Shown: positions 9,508-17,724 of the stretch, piece by piece
Layout of the letters: the number at the start of each line of letters is the position of its first letter
How positions within the stretch are numbered: position 1 is the first letter of the stretch
NCBI GenBank assembly: GCA_905234365.1
Contig: CAJOHI010000010.1
Span: 1 to 47,500, forward strand
DNA length: 47,500 nucleotides
Source of the DNA: an uncultured Selenomonadaceae bacterium
GTDB lineage: Bacteria; Bacillota; Negativicutes; Selenomonadales; Selenomonadaceae
Direction: 5' to 3'
The notes under the pieces: model-generated
What the model saw: the letters and a program-made list of their open reading frames with translations, nothing else
What the model was told of the DNA's origin: nothing
The model's database searches: none
Made by a program: the position numbers and the translations under genes

Positions 9508-10032
9508 CTATATTCCTCCTTTGCTATGATGTGATTCCTCTTTAAGGCAATTTCGACATTTGTCGTTTATATCCTGCCGTACTAATAAAAATTTAGATTC
9601 ATGATAATTATAGGAAGTGATATAGCTAAACATCATCATGAAGCCGCTATCCTCGAAGAACCGGGTAAAGTTATCCTCAAGAAGTTGAAATTTGACAATT
9701 CTCATCCTGGTTACGATAAATTGATGAATCAAGTGCGTAAACTTAACTCTGAGGTAGTTTTTGCGATGAATGCCATGTGATAAAATCCCATTCAGTCTTA
9801 CGCCCTTCGTGGTATGTATATTCGTAAAACCAAAAATGACGCTGTTGATGCTCAAATTATTGCCGATGTTGTAAGATTCGGGCGTTATTGCCAAACTCAA
9901 GTACTCTAAAATTCCGTGCTGTCGAAATATATTCATTGCATTTCTAATTATTTTTGATGTAATGCTTTCATTTGCAAGTATAATTTTTGATTTCACCGGA
10001 ATGGAAATACCGGATTTTTTCATTTCCACCAC
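9508..10032 (-). pseudogene. Remnant of an unidentified gene, interrupted by an IS110 fragment
   Basis: A 174-codon frame is open on the minus strand, but its middle (9601-9909) is antisense to an IS110 transposase fragment and so is not original protein. The outer parts may be real: the beginning (MKKSGISIPVKSKIILANES, then an amphipathic ITSKIIRNAMNIFRQHG) and the end (a short segment with two cysteines, KCRNC). The beginning resembles a response-regulator-like start (KIILANES) only vaguely. The frame ends one base before the TTG start of the chemoreceptor gene. I do not recognise the original product. Confidence 0.35.
9601..9909 (+). mobile_element. Degenerate IS110-family transposase fragment (N-terminal DEDD domain)
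   Basis: The plus strand encodes GSDIAKHHHEAAI, the first catalytic-Asp motif of IS110 transposases, and later NPIQSYALRGMYIRKTKNDA followed by VDAQIIADVVRFGRY, the other hallmark of the DEDD domain. Between them are in-frame TGA and TAA stops (9778-9783), and about twenty family residues appear to be missing at that point. Everything after residue ~100 (the C-terminal transposase_20 domain) is absent. This is a dead fragment about one quarter of a full element. No terminal repeats were identified, which is normal for IS110. Confidence 0.82.
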
Positions 10033-10080
10033 TTTTATCTAATCTCACAGAAAAATCTGCAAGAAAATTTTGAAAAGTGC

Positions 10081-10109
10081 TTGACAGGCGTTTTTTAGAA
10101 TTTTATAAT
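10081..10109 (+). promoter_or_regulatory. Consensus sigma-70 promoter of the acetolactate decarboxylase gene
   Basis: TTGACA (10081-10086), a 17-base spacer and TATAAT (10104-10109): both hexamers match the consensus exactly. The start codon lies about 35 bases past the expected transcription start. Confidence 0.9.
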
Positions 10110-10149
10110 ATTTACGCTTTGTTTAGAAATTTTATATGAGGTGAAATAT

Positions 10150-10947
10150 ATGAAAAAAATTATTTCTGCAGCTTTGATGAGTTTAATTGTCGCAACGTCA
10201 ACTAGTTTTGCAGCTCCTGCTGACAAAGAAACAATAAATCAAGTTGCATTGCTACAATCGCTTACACTTGGTCATTTTGATGGAAGTATTTCAGCAAAGA
10301 ATTTAAAAGAACTTGGTGATACCGGAATTGGGACTTTTGACGGCTTGGACGGCGAAATGATTTTTCTTGACGGCGTAATTTATCGTGCTAATCAAGATTG
10401 TAAAATAAATGTCGTTGACGATGCAGTTACAATTCCATTTTCAAATGTAACTTTTTTTGAGAAAGATTTTTCTGTTAGACTTAAAAATATCTCCGGAAAA
10501 ATTGTGTTGGAAAGCAAATTGAATGAGCTTATCAAAAAAAATGGCGAAAATAATTTCTATATGGTCAAAATAACTGCCAATTATGATGAGATTTTAGTTC
10601 GCAGTGAAAAAGGTTCAAAAAAACCGTATCCGACACTGGTGAAGGCTCTTGAAACACAAAAGGAGATTACAAAGAAGAACATCAACGGCACGATTGTCGG
10701 CTTGTATTGTCCTGCATTTATGAGCAGTTTAAATTCAGTCGGCTGGCATTTCCATTTTATTTCTGCCGATAAAACTTTTGGCGGACACGTTTTAGAAATG
10801 AAAATTAAAAGTGGCGAGGCAGAATTTGATAAAACGGATAAATTTTCGATGATCCTGCCTGAAAATAAGGATTTCCAGAAATTAGATTTGGGAAAAGATT
10901 TGAGTGCAGACATTAAAAAGGCTGAAAATGATACTATTTCAAAATAA
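10150..10947 (+). CDS. budA: Exported alpha-acetolactate decarboxylase
   Basis: Converts acetolactate to acetoin with release of CO2. The family motifs are present: GTFDGLDGEMIFLDGVIYR in the N-terminal half and GLYCPAFMSSLNSVGWHFHF plus FGGHVLEMKI in the C-terminal half; the three histidines of WHFHF and GGH are the expected zinc ligands. The protein begins with a clear signal peptide (lysines, hydrophobic stretch, then TSFAAP), as also known for the Brevibacillus enzyme, so it is probably periplasmic or secreted. ATG 10150 is preferred over GTG 10141 because GAGGTG lies just before it. No acetolactate synthase gene is adjacent. A consensus promoter drives it as a single gene. Confidence 0.9.
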   Translation: MKKIISAALMSLIVATSTSFAAPADKETINQVALLQSLTLGHFDGSISAKNLKELGDTGIGTFDGLDGEMIFLDGVIYRANQDCKINVVDDAVTIPFSNVTFFEKDFSVRLKNISGKIVLESKLNELIKKNGENNFYMVKITANYDEILVRSEKGSKKPYPTLVKALETQKEITKKNINGTIVGLYCPAFMSSLNSVGWHFHFISADKTFGGHVLEMKIKSGEAEFDKTDKFSMILPENKDFQKLDLGKDLSADIKKAENDTISK

Positions 10948-11317
10948 AAAATGATGAGGTTAGAAATTTGGCAGCAAAAGAAGTAACTTGTCAAGTGCGT
11001 TATATGACTGACAACGTTTCCAACAGTTGACAAATGACGAAATAATCATGGCGTACAAAATCACAAAAGAAGAAATTCAAATAGCAGATTAAGAGATGAA
11101 AACAGTGGTAGATTTGAAATTAGTTCTGGTCAAAACAGATATAACGACACTCCAATAACAGTTCCAGACGCGAATGAAAATATCACGCGATCAGCGACTT
11201 TACGCCATATTATGGACATTACAGGCGGCTTTTAGTGATTTTGTAACGATTAAGAGCGCATATTACGAGATATCCAGCGCACACAGATAGAATAAAAAAT
11301 TGAGCGGAAAAAATAAG
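10948..11317 (+). other. 370-bp stretch with decayed coding traces
   Basis: Several short open pieces in changing frames follow the decarboxylase, each cut by stops. One piece ends ATLRHIMDITGGF at about 11235 and is in a frame open for about 60 codons without a start. The pattern suggests a decayed small gene or genes, but no family is recognised. Confidence 0.3.
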
Positions 11318-11343
11318 CGGTGAGATGTAAATCACCGTTTTTT
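11318..11343 (+). terminator. Intrinsic terminator
   Basis: CGGTGA (11318-11323) pairs with TCACCG (11332-11337), followed by six T. It would stop transcripts coming from the decarboxylase region. Confidence 0.75.
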
Positions 11344-11430
11344 AATGCAATCAAACTATTTCCGAATCGTCTGCATTAAATGCCTTGTTAGTATTCAATT
11401 TAAAACAAGTTTAAGAAAGTGGTGATTTTA

Positions 11431-11915
11431 ATGGCATTATTAGGATTTGATGTAGGTAGCAGCAGTGTAAAACATGCCGTTGTCGGTGAACATGGAACAA
11501 TTCTTGAGAAAGGCAAATTTGACACATCAGACACCTTAGAAAAATTTTACGAAAAAAATTGCAGAAACATATCAAAGTTACAAGAAACACCACGAAATTA
11601 TCGGTGCAGGGTTCCGTATGCCTGGCGTAGTTTATAATCAAAGTGTAATTATTGGCGGCTCAAGTGCCGTGCCTTATATCCACAACTTCAATATCAAAAG
11701 TTTCATATTCTTAGCGAAGTTGCAAATATCGGCGGAATGACTAAAAATATCGCTCGTACCAAAAATCTTCCAGAAAATGAAATTAATGGCGAAATTGCTT
11801 TTAAACTCATGGAACAGGGCGATTATATCCAGAAATTTTTGTTATCGGCAGTGCAATCAGCGTGCGAGAAGATTTTATCGAAAATATTGATCGACACATT
11901 CAAATTTTAATTTAA
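11431..11915 (+). pseudogene. Broken ROK-family sugar kinase (glucokinase-like)
   Basis: Starts with MALLGFDVGSSSVKHAVVGE, the ATP-binding start of ROK kinases (normally DIGGTxIK). An extra base in the A-run near 11550 shifts the frame: the original frame stops at 11637, while the shifted frame continues with KKIAETYQSYKKHHEIIGAG, MPGVVYNQS and IGGSSAVPYIHNFNIK, all typical ROK segments. The text then jumps to a C-terminal piece (GEIAFKLMEQGDY, VIGSAISVREDFIENI) ending at TAA 11913-11915. Only about half of a normal ~300-residue kinase is left; the zinc-binding and catalytic middle is gone. It is a pseudogene with a frameshift and a large internal deletion. Confidence 0.85.
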
Positions 11916-11918
11916 TTT

Positions 11919-12029
11919 AGAGCGGATCGAGAACTAAAAGACGAAGTTACGAATATTTTTGCTTCCATTGGCTTGGATATGTCAACAGCTTTAAGAATGT
12001 TTCTGATGAAACTGGTAAAAAAGAGTTGA
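11919..12029 (+). pseudogene. Fragment of a RelB/DinJ-family antitoxin
   Basis: Immediately after the broken kinase, a 36-codon frame without a start reads RADRELKDEVTNIFASIGLD, then MSTALRMFLMKLVKK. This is the ribbon-helix-helix core of RelB/DinJ antitoxins (consensus: D..LK..A..IF..LGL.MSTAI..FL). The N-terminal strand and the C-terminal toxin-binding half are missing, and no toxin gene follows. Confidence 0.75.
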
Positions 12030-12351
12030 AGTTTGTCATAATTACATCAGGCTCTATGTTAATGTCGACAATTATTATTACTTTATTTTACAGTGGTGTA
12101 TGTGGCTTGGAGAATTACTTACCCTTGAAGTAGGAGATTTTAATTTTGTGCAGAATATAACTAAAATACAAAAGTAAAATTTTATTGTTCATAAACGATT
12201 TGCGGCACATGGGAAATTAAATCTAAAAATAACATTTTAAATCTTTTAAAAAAACGCTTTCCTTATTTGTCAAAAACAAATATAAAATAAAAATTGACGC
12301 AAAAAAACAGCGTCGTAACAAAGAAAATGATACAATTTATAATGAAAGGAT
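12030..12351. other. 320-bp AT-rich gap upstream of efp
   Basis: No supported gene. Near its end are TTGACG (12294-12299), overlapped by a small inverted repeat GACGC/GCGTC (12296-12314), and TACAAT (12331-12336). They are too far apart for one normal promoter, so the efp promoter is not clear. Confidence 0.4.
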
Positions 12352-12360
12352 ATGATACCG

Positions 12361-12918
12361 ATGATTTCTAGTACCGATTTTAGAACAGGTCTTACGATTG
12401 AGATTGACGGTGGTGCTTGGCAGGTTGTTGAGTTTCAACACGTCAAACCCGGTAAAGGAGCAGCTTTCGTCCGCACAAAGATTAAAAATGTTGAGACAGG
12501 TGCTGTAGTTGAGCGTACTTTCAATCCAAATGAAAAAATGCCTCCGGCGCGTCTCGACACCCGTAGAATGCAGTATCTCTATGAAAACGATGGCCTTTAC
12601 ACCTTCATGGACACAGAAACTTACGAACAAACCGAACTCAGTAAAGAGCAGCTTGGCGACGCTCTCAACTACTTAATGGAAAATATGGAAGTCAATTTGC
12701 AAACCTTTAAGGACAGAATTATTGGCGTAACTCTCCCAAATTCCGTTGAGTTGAAGGTTATTGAATGTGAACCGGCAGTCAAAGGTAATACCGCTACCGG
12801 CGCTTCAAAAAATGCTACACTTGAGACCGGATTTGTCGTCCGCGTACCACTGTTCATTAATGAAGGCGACGTACTTAGGATTGACACTCGCACTGGAAAT
12901 TACATTGAGCGCGCTTAA
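12361..12918 (+). CDS. efp: Translation elongation factor P
   Basis: 185 residues with the full three-domain EF-P layout. It begins [17 protein letters not shown]; the KPGKG loop near residue 32 carries the lysine that is the usual modification site; the protein ends [20 protein letters not shown] binds next to the P-site tRNA and relieves stalling at proline runs. An alternative ATG at 12352 is only 2-3 bases from AAAGGA, so ATG 12361 is preferred, and it also matches the family start. No modification enzyme gene is nearby. Confidence 0.95.
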   Translation: MISSTDFRTGLTIEIDGGAWQVVEFQHVKPGKGAAFVRTKIKNVETGAVVERTFNPNEKMPPARLDTRRMQYLYENDGLYTFMDTETYEQTELSKEQLGDALNYLMENMEVNLQTFKDRIIGVTLPNSVELKVIECEPAVKGNTATGASKNATLETGFVVRVPLFINEGDVLRIDTRTGNYIERA

Positions 12919-12925
12919 TTAAATC

Positions 12926-12964
12926 TTAATGCGTAATTGACGATTATTATATGTTACGCATTAA
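12926..12964. repeat. Inverted repeat of the AATGCGTAATT type
   Basis: TTAATGCGTAA (12926-12936) is exactly complementary to TTACGCATTAA (12954-12964). The same core recurs as an inverted pair at 31846-31910. Confidence 0.6.
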
Positions 12965-12968
12965 TTTT

Positions 12969-12991
12969 GCCTCTTTTGAGAGGCTTTTTTT
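12969..12991 (+). terminator. Intrinsic terminator of efp
   Basis: GCCTCT (12969-12974), loop TTTG, AGAGGC (12979-12984), then seven T. Confidence 0.9.
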
Positions 12992-13020
12992 GCGTTTGAA
13001 TTGTAAAGCGGTGATAAATT

Positions 13021-14226
13021 TTGCTATTAAAAATAAAATTATATATATTTCTTGAGCTTTTCACAACGGTGATTATAGGCGTCTGGCAATATTCTCAACG
13101 TGGTCTCGATGCAGCAATTTTAACAAGTTTAACTGTCATGATTGCTTTTTCGCCATTTTGTTTAGCACTGACTACGCCTATCGTCTTCAATCGTGCAAAA
13201 AAAATAGTGGCAGCGCTTGGCGTAAAAATGTATTCGCCGGAAGCACTCCTAACGTTAAGTAGTGTTGATAATGTTGCAATATCAATGAATAATATAATAA
13301 CTGACGGTAATTTTTATGTAACTGACTTAGTACCGGAAGGCCTCTCACAAAATTCGTTGCTTGCTTATGCTGCTTCGGCTGTCAGTGAGTCGAATCACTT
13401 CCTTGCCAAAAAAATTTACGAAACGGCAGAGCATAGACAGTTAAATCTCCAAAGAGTCGCTGCCTTCCGTGAAATTTCCGGTAGCGGTGTTGAGGTTTTA
13501 ATGAATAATACACCGGTTAAATTCGGTCGTCCAAAATGGATTACTTCCGAAAAAGTTGAGGTCAGTTCCGAACTTTTGACTAAAGTGGATCAACTTGCTG
13601 CAAAAGGAAAAACGCCGTTAATGCTTTTAATGGGTCGAATGGTCAGAGGCATTATTGCATTAAAAGATGAAATTGATTTAGATTCAAAAGATTTTCTCGA
13701 AAGGCTACAAAAAGTTGGATTTGAAACGACACTGCTTAGTGCTGAATCAAGAAAGACGGTCAATGCCATTGCAAAAAATATTTCAGTAAACAATGTAAAA
13801 TTTGCTTTAACTTCAGAAGGCAAGGCAAGAGAAATTCAAATTATGCGTGCTCATGGAAAGTATGTTGCAATGATTGGGAAAGATTCTACGGACTTGCCGG
13901 CGCTTTTAAGTGCTGATGTTTCAATGCTCCTTAACGGCACCACATTAAAACTTGTTGACGATCAAGTACACATTGATTTTGAAATTGAAAATTTACCACA
14001 ATTTATTGAGTTAAGTAAAATTTCTCAACGAGTCAAAAAAATAATCAAGCAAAACCAGCGACTTGCTTATCTTTCATGGCTTCTGCTAATTCCGCCGGCT
14101 TTAATGATGACGCTGGAAAATTCGCCAATACCGTTTAATCCGCTGTTTGCCGCAATCGGAGTTGCCATATTTGCGATCTTAATTGTTGCAAATTCGTTTT
14201 CAATGCGAATTAAGCCATTAAATTAA
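13021..14226 (+). CDS. P-type ATPase-like pseudoenzyme lacking all catalytic motifs
   Basis: 401 residues that align by eye with the C-terminal half of metal P-type ATPases. After two N-terminal membrane segments comes SPFCLALTTP (residues 44-53), in the place of the metal-site CPCxLxLATP. The next landmarks are present in position but destroyed. The phosphorylation motif DKTGTLT is replaced by SMNNIIT (88-94), the HP dipeptide by HF (126-127), the TGD motif by SAES, and GDGxND by GKDSTD (286-291). Two C-terminal membrane helices follow. It cannot form an aspartyl phosphate. The reading frame is intact, so it may be retained for binding or regulation. The start is a TTG at 13021 with a weak GGTGAT site; the actuator domain is absent. 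It stands alone between efp and the carboxyltransferase gene. Confidence 0.7.
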   Translation: MLLKIKLYIFLELFTTVIIGVWQYSQRGLDAAILTSLTVMIAFSPFCLALTTPIVFNRAKKIVAALGVKMYSPEALLTLSSVDNVAISMNNIITDGNFYVTDLVPEGLSQNSLLAYAASAVSESNHFLAKKIYETAEHRQLNLQRVAAFREISGSGVEVLMNNTPVKFGRPKWITSEKVEVSSELLTKVDQLAAKGKTPLMLLMGRMVRGIIALKDEIDLDSKDFLERLQKVGFETTLLSAESRKTVNAIAKNISVNNVKFALTSEGKAREIQIMRAHGKYVAMIGKDSTDLPALLSADVSMLLNGTTLKLVDDQVHIDFEIENLPQFIELSKISQRVKKIIKQNQRLAYLSWLLLIPPALMMTLENSPIPFNPLFAAIGVAIFAILIVANSFSMRIKPLN

Positions 14227-14227
14227 T

Positions 14228-14273
14228 AAAAAAGCCACTCTATGAGATTAAAACTCATTTAGCGGCTTTTTTT
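14228..14273. terminator. Bidirectional intrinsic terminator
   Basis: AAAAGCC (14230-14236) pairs with GGCTTTT (14264-14270), and ATGAG (14242-14246) with CTCAT (14254-14258). A-runs on the left and T-runs on the right let it serve both the plus-strand gene before it and the minus-strand gene after it. Confidence 0.85.
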
Positions 14274-14304
14274 GATTTAATAAATATTTTAAACGACGCA
14301 AATA

Positions 14305-15690
14305 TTATCTCTTGTAAGCTGTAATTTGACTGTAATGTTTCTTAAAGAATTCTTCTGCAACTTGCGGGAACAGTGCATAACTTAAAACATCTTCGTCAGT
14401 TGGATTCAAGAAACCTTTGCCAATAAGTTCATCTTTGAATTGTGCAAAAGTCTCAGCCTTAGCATCTTCAACAGAGCAGTCCTCAATAATTTCAGATTCA
14501 GGAATATGGAGAACATCAGTAATGAATTTTCTATCGACAGGAACAGGTGTACGTCCAAACTTGCCGCGAACCATATCTTTAAATTCGTTTGGAACCATTT
14601 TGTAACGCTCACCGCTCATAACGTTAAACGTTGCCATTGTACCGACGATTTGACTGGACGGCGTAACGAGCGGCGGATAACCGGCATCTGCACGTACACG
14701 CGGCATTTCGTCAAGTAAATCTTGATATTTGTCTTCCATACCGGCTTCTTTGAGTTGGTTGGCAAGGTTTGAAAGCATACCGCCAGGAATTTGGAAGTCA
14801 AGAACGTTGACATTGATATCAAAATAGCCTTTAAGTCCAAATTCTTTGATGAGTTCAGCTTTAACGCCTAAGAAATGTTTAGCAATCGGAGTCATTGCCT
14901 GACGGTCTAAACCGGTATCGCGATCAGTGTCCTTAAGCATGGCGACGATTGTTTCAGTGCAAGGTTGACTTGTATCGCTGGAGAATGGCGACAGAGCACA
15001 GTCAACAATATCAACGCCGGCTTCAATTGCTTTCAAATAAGTTGCATGACCAAATCCACTTGTGCAGTGAGTATGCAATTCAACCGGAATATCAAGACCG
15101 GACTTGAGTTTTCTTACGAGATCGTCAGCAGCATAAGGTGCAAGCAAACCGGACATATCCTTAATGCAAATTGAATGGCAGCCCATTTCCTGCAGCTCTT
15201 TTGCAAGTTCAACGAACATTTCATTAGTATGCACAGGACTGATCGTGTAAACTAAACAGCCTTGTACTTCCGGTTTTTCCGGACAGGCAAGCGCAGCTTT
15301 AATTGCAACCTTTAAATTGCGAACGTCATTGAGCGCGTCAAAAATTCTAAATACGCCAATGCCATGTGCGCTGGCATGTTGAACGAATTTTTCAACGACA
15401 TCATTAGAATAATGATTGTAACCTAAAAGATTTTGACCACGCAACAACATTTGAATTGGAGTATTTAATTTAGCCTTGAGTTTGTCAAGTCTCTCCCAAG
15501 GATCTTCATCGAGGAAACGAAGACAAGTATCAAAAGTTGCACCGCCCCAAGCTTCAAGTGCCTTGTAACCAATTTTATCAAGAGATTCGAGCATTGGTTC
15601 CATTTGACGGTAGCGCATACGAGTTGCACAAAGAGATTGATGACCATCACGAAGAACAGTTTCCATAATCTTCACAGGATTTTTCGCCAT
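14305..15690 (-). CDS. oadA: Biotin-dependent carboxyltransferase subunit (oxaloacetate decarboxylase alpha / PycB type)
   Basis: 461 residues of the DRE-TIM carboxyltransferase family. RDGHQSL near residue 15 supplies the metal-binding Asp. KDMSG carries the lysine that is carbamylated in this family, and ELHTHCTSG has the two metal-binding histidines. The conserved PGGMLSNL segment is in the C-terminal half. The protein stops at about residue 460 without the biotin-attachment domain (no MKM motif), so the biotin carrier must be a separate protein, as in transcarboxylase 5S subunits and many Negativicutes enzymes. It moves CO2 between biotin and pyruvate/oxaloacetate. No other subunit gene is adjacent, so the choice between decarboxylase, pyruvate carboxylase and transcarboxylase stays open. 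Confidence 0.88.
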   Translation of the reverse strand: MAKNPVKIMETVLRDGHQSLCATRMRYRQMEPMLESLDKIGYKALEAWGGATFDTCLRFLDEDPWERLDKLKAKLNTPIQMLLRGQNLLGYNHYSNDVVEKFVQHASAHGIGVFRIFDALNDVRNLKVAIKAALACPEKPEVQGCLVYTISPVHTNEMFVELAKELQEMGCHSICIKDMSGLLAPYAADDLVRKLKSGLDIPVELHTHCTSGFGHATYLKAIEAGVDIVDCALSPFSSDTSQPCTETIVAMLKDTDRDTGLDRQAMTPIAKHFLGVKAELIKEFGLKGYFDINVNVLDFQIPGGMLSNLANQLKEAGMEDKYQDLLDEMPRVRADAGYPPLVTPSSQIVGTMATFNVMSGERYKMVPNEFKDMVRGKFGRTPVPVDRKFITDVLHIPESEIIEDCSVEDAKAETFAQFKDELIGKGFLNPTDEDVLSYALFPQVAEEFFKKHYSQITAYKR

Positions 15691-15856
15691 TAAACAACAC
15701 TCTCCTTTTAAATTAATAAATTACGCTGTTTATGATATAAATTATAATTATAAATGGAGAACTTGTCAATCACTTTGCCACAAAAATATAAATTTGGATA
15801 TTTAATTAAATAAAAAAAGACTGCTCTTTACAGCCTAAAAATTTATTGATATCATA

Positions 15857-16069
15857 TTATTCGTCAACACCAACCATAACTGAAGTGGCTTTGATTATAG
15901 CGTAAGCTTCCTTGCCGACTTTAAGTCCGAGTCGCTTAACTGAGCCCATTGAAATAGTCGCCGTTACAACATCTCCACCGGCAATTTCAATTTCAACGAT
16001 TGCATTTACTGCGCCTTCTTCAATCGAAATGATTTTACCTTTAAGTTGATTTCTTGCACTGAGTTTCAT
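15857..16069 (-). CDS. mop: Single TOBE-domain molybdopterin-binding (Mop / molbindin) protein
   Basis: 70 residues: MKLSARNQLKGKIISIEEGA at the start, then AIVEIEIAGG, TISMGSVKRLGLKVG and YAIIKATSVMVGVDE. This is the complete Mop fold; such proteins assemble into hexamers that bind molybdate or tungstate and buffer it in the cytoplasm. AGGAGG is 8 bases before the ATG, and an extended -10 (TGGTATAAT, minus strand, at 16101-16109) lies upstream. It is divergent from the riboswitch-porin-modACB transcription unit that starts about 110 bases away, which supports the molybdate role. Confidence 0.9.
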   Translation of the reverse strand: MKLSARNQLKGKIISIEEGAVNAIVEIEIAGGDVVTATISMGSVKRLGLKVGKEAYAIIKATSVMVGVDE

Positions 16070-16180
16070 AAAAAAACCTCCTAGAATTTTGTATTTTATA
16101 ATTATACCAAAAAAATTTTAATTTGTATGTGAAAATTATCATGGTATTTTTTTAATTTTTGTGATAATATTTTAAAAATA

Positions 16181-16292
16181 TGTTCCGAGCAAAAATGTCT
16201 AAAGCATTTGTCATGACATTGCGCCTGAGTTTTTTTAAAAGCTCACAGGGTGAAGATGGAAACGTCAACGCCTTCCGTTTTGAAAAGGAACA
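16181..16292 (+). promoter_or_regulatory. Probable molybdenum-cofactor (Moco-type) riboswitch leader
   Basis: TGTTCC (16181-16186) closes on GGAACA (16287-16292), giving a multi-branched fold. Inside are a helix AATGTC/GACATT (16195-16220), a helix built on GCGCCTGAG...CTCACAGG, and GATG-GAAA-CGTC, a four-base-pair hairpin with a GAAA tetraloop (16255-16266). A small hairpin TTCCG...GGAA competes with the closing helix. The blocks CCGAGC, GCGCCT, AGGGTGAAGATGG and ACGCCTTCCG resemble the Moco RNA motif as I recall it. An extended -10 (TGTGATAAT, 16160-16168) would start transcription a few bases upstream. The genes downstream (porin, modA, modC, modB) and the divergent mop gene fit molybdenum control. 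The family match is from memory, so moderate confidence. Confidence 0.6.
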
Positions 16293-16307
16293 GCTAATAT
16301 TATTCGA

Positions 16308-16387
16308 AATTAATAATGCAATTTTTTTGCATTACGTATTAATTAAGGCTGTCTTTTTCGTATTCAAAAATGGAAAGGAACAGTCTT
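16308..16387 (+). promoter_or_regulatory. Two strong hairpins between the riboswitch and the porin start
   Basis: First hairpin: AATTAATAATGCAA (16308-16321) with TTGCAT..TATTAATT (16327-16344). Second: AAGGCTGTCTTTTTC (16345-16359) with GGAAAGGAACAGTCTT (16372-16387), about 15 pairs with one bulge, followed by an AT-rich, T-rich tract. The second contains another copy of GGAACAG (16377-16383), the same bases that close the riboswitch at 16287-16292, so the two could exchange partners. The second hairpin ends 11 bases before the ribosome site TTGGAGGC, and could act as an expression platform (terminator-like). Confidence 0.5.
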
Positions 16388-16410
16388 AATATATTTTTGG
16401 AGGCATTTTT

Positions 16411-17688
16411 ATGAAAAAATCAATCGTATCTGCATTGACGATCGCTCTCGTAGTTGGTGCAGTGTCAACTACCTTTGCGGCAGCAAATCCGTTTAGTGAC
16501 GTTCCTGCCGGTCATTGGGCGTATGATGCAGTAACTCAACTCGCCGCTGACGGCATTATCGAAGGTTATGGCGACGGCACTTATCTTGGTAACCGTAATA
16601 TCACTCGTTACGAAATGGCGCAGATGATTGCTAAGGCTATGGCTAAAAATCCGATTGGCACAGATAGATCAAGAGACTGGAATTTGAGAAGACTTGAAGC
16701 AGAGTTTGCTGAGGAACTCAATAATCTTGGCGTTCGTGTAAGCAACCTCGAAAAGTATGCTGACAAAGTTACTTGGCACGGCTTCTTGCGTTACACTTAT
16801 AACAGGACACGCATTGAACAGGCAGACGGTCACAAAGTCAATACAAATACTAAGCCTTTAAAATTCCGTTTTGAACCTGTTGCCGAAGTCAATAAACATT
16901 GGAAATTGAAGGCAAGAATTGATGCTGATGTCAATATGAGGACAGATGCAGGCAGCACCGGCAATTTCAACTTGATTCGCGGCTGGGCTGAAGGAAAATA
17001 TGATAATTTAACCATAGGCGTAGGTAAAATGCCGATTCTGCTTGACAGTCAATTACTTTTTGACGATGAACTTTCCGGTGCCGGCGTTATTTTCGGCAAA
17101 AAACTTAAAGTGACGCTGCAAGCTGGTCGCTATGATTTAAACAGCGGCAACAGTGCAATCAGAAATAAAGGTGATGATGTTTCAAATATGCAAAGTGCCG
17201 GACTTGCTTATAATTTAGGTAAATTCAATATCTTTGGCACTTATCATCACCTCAATTCCGATAATTTCAAAGTCGTCAACGCTTACAAAGATCATGGAGC
17301 AACTGACGATGCCAATATTTGGAGCGCCGGTGCAAGTTACAGATTTGATAAAAACTTCGCCTTAGGTGGTCAATACGCGGATAATACTAAGGCTGACAAT
17401 TATGCTCATGCTCATACGATTCAAATTGACTATAAAGGCACCAAAAGAACACAGGCAAAAACTTGGGGAATTTACGCCGCATATCGTTATCTCGGACAGA
17501 ATGTCGCATTAGATCCAACTTACGGAGCAAATGGCGGCGTCGATGCTGGAAACAAAGGCTGGGAAATTGGTGCAGGCTATACTCTTTTTAACAATGTACT
17601 GCTTCAAGCAAAATATGTAAATGCAAAAACTATCGCAACTGACAGAGATGCTGAAAAAATCTTCGGTCGAGTTGAATGGTTCTTCTAA
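16411..17688 (+). CDS. SLH-domain outer-membrane porin (OmpM family)
   Basis: 425 residues. A signal peptide (MKKSIVSALTIALVVGAVST, cleavage after TFA) is followed by one SLH domain (residues ~27-80: NPFSDVPAGHWAYDAVTQLA, then DGIIEGYGDGTY, NITRYEMAQMIAKAM), which in Negativicutes binds polyaminated peptidoglycan. A short coiled-coil (LRRLEAEFAEELNNLGVRV) leads to a ~300-residue beta-barrel with alternating strands ending in VEWFF, with the terminal Phe typical of outer-membrane barrels. OmpM proteins both tether the outer membrane and form diffusion channels. Its position is unusual: it follows a Moco-like riboswitch and runs into modA with a 36-base gap and no terminator, so it may be a porin specialised for molybdate. 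The ribosome site is GGAGGC. Confidence 0.88.
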   Translation: MKKSIVSALTIALVVGAVSTTFAAANPFSDVPAGHWAYDAVTQLAADGIIEGYGDGTYLGNRNITRYEMAQMIAKAMAKNPIGTDRSRDWNLRRLEAEFAEELNNLGVRVSNLEKYADKVTWHGFLRYTYNRTRIEQADGHKVNTNTKPLKFRFEPVAEVNKHWKLKARIDADVNMRTDAGSTGNFNLIRGWAEGKYDNLTIGVGKMPILLDSQLLFDDELSGAGVIFGKKLKVTLQAGRYDLNSGNSAIRNKGDDVSNMQSAGLAYNLGKFNIFGTYHHLNSDNFKVVNAYKDHGATDDANIWSAGASYRFDKNFALGGQYADNTKADNYAHAHTIQIDYKGTKRTQAKTWGIYAAYRYLGQNVALDPTYGANGGVDAGNKGWEIGAGYTLFNNVLLQAKYVNAKTIATDRDAEKIFGRVEWFF

Positions 17689-17724
17689 TTATAAGTAAAA
17701 TTAATATTGATTGGAGTGATAACA

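Noticed and set aside
11049-11093. Short frame starting MAYKITKEE, which looks like a ferredoxin start
   Set aside because: It stops after about 14 codons and no cysteine motif follows, so the likeness is chance.
12294-12336. TTGACG and TACAAT as the efp promoter
   Set aside because: The hexamers are 31 bases apart, far from the usual 16-18.
16180-16389. A 69-codon plus-strand frame upstream of the porin gene
   Set aside because: It lies wholly within the structured leader and hairpins, has no ribosome site, and its residues look like translated RNA structure rather than protein.
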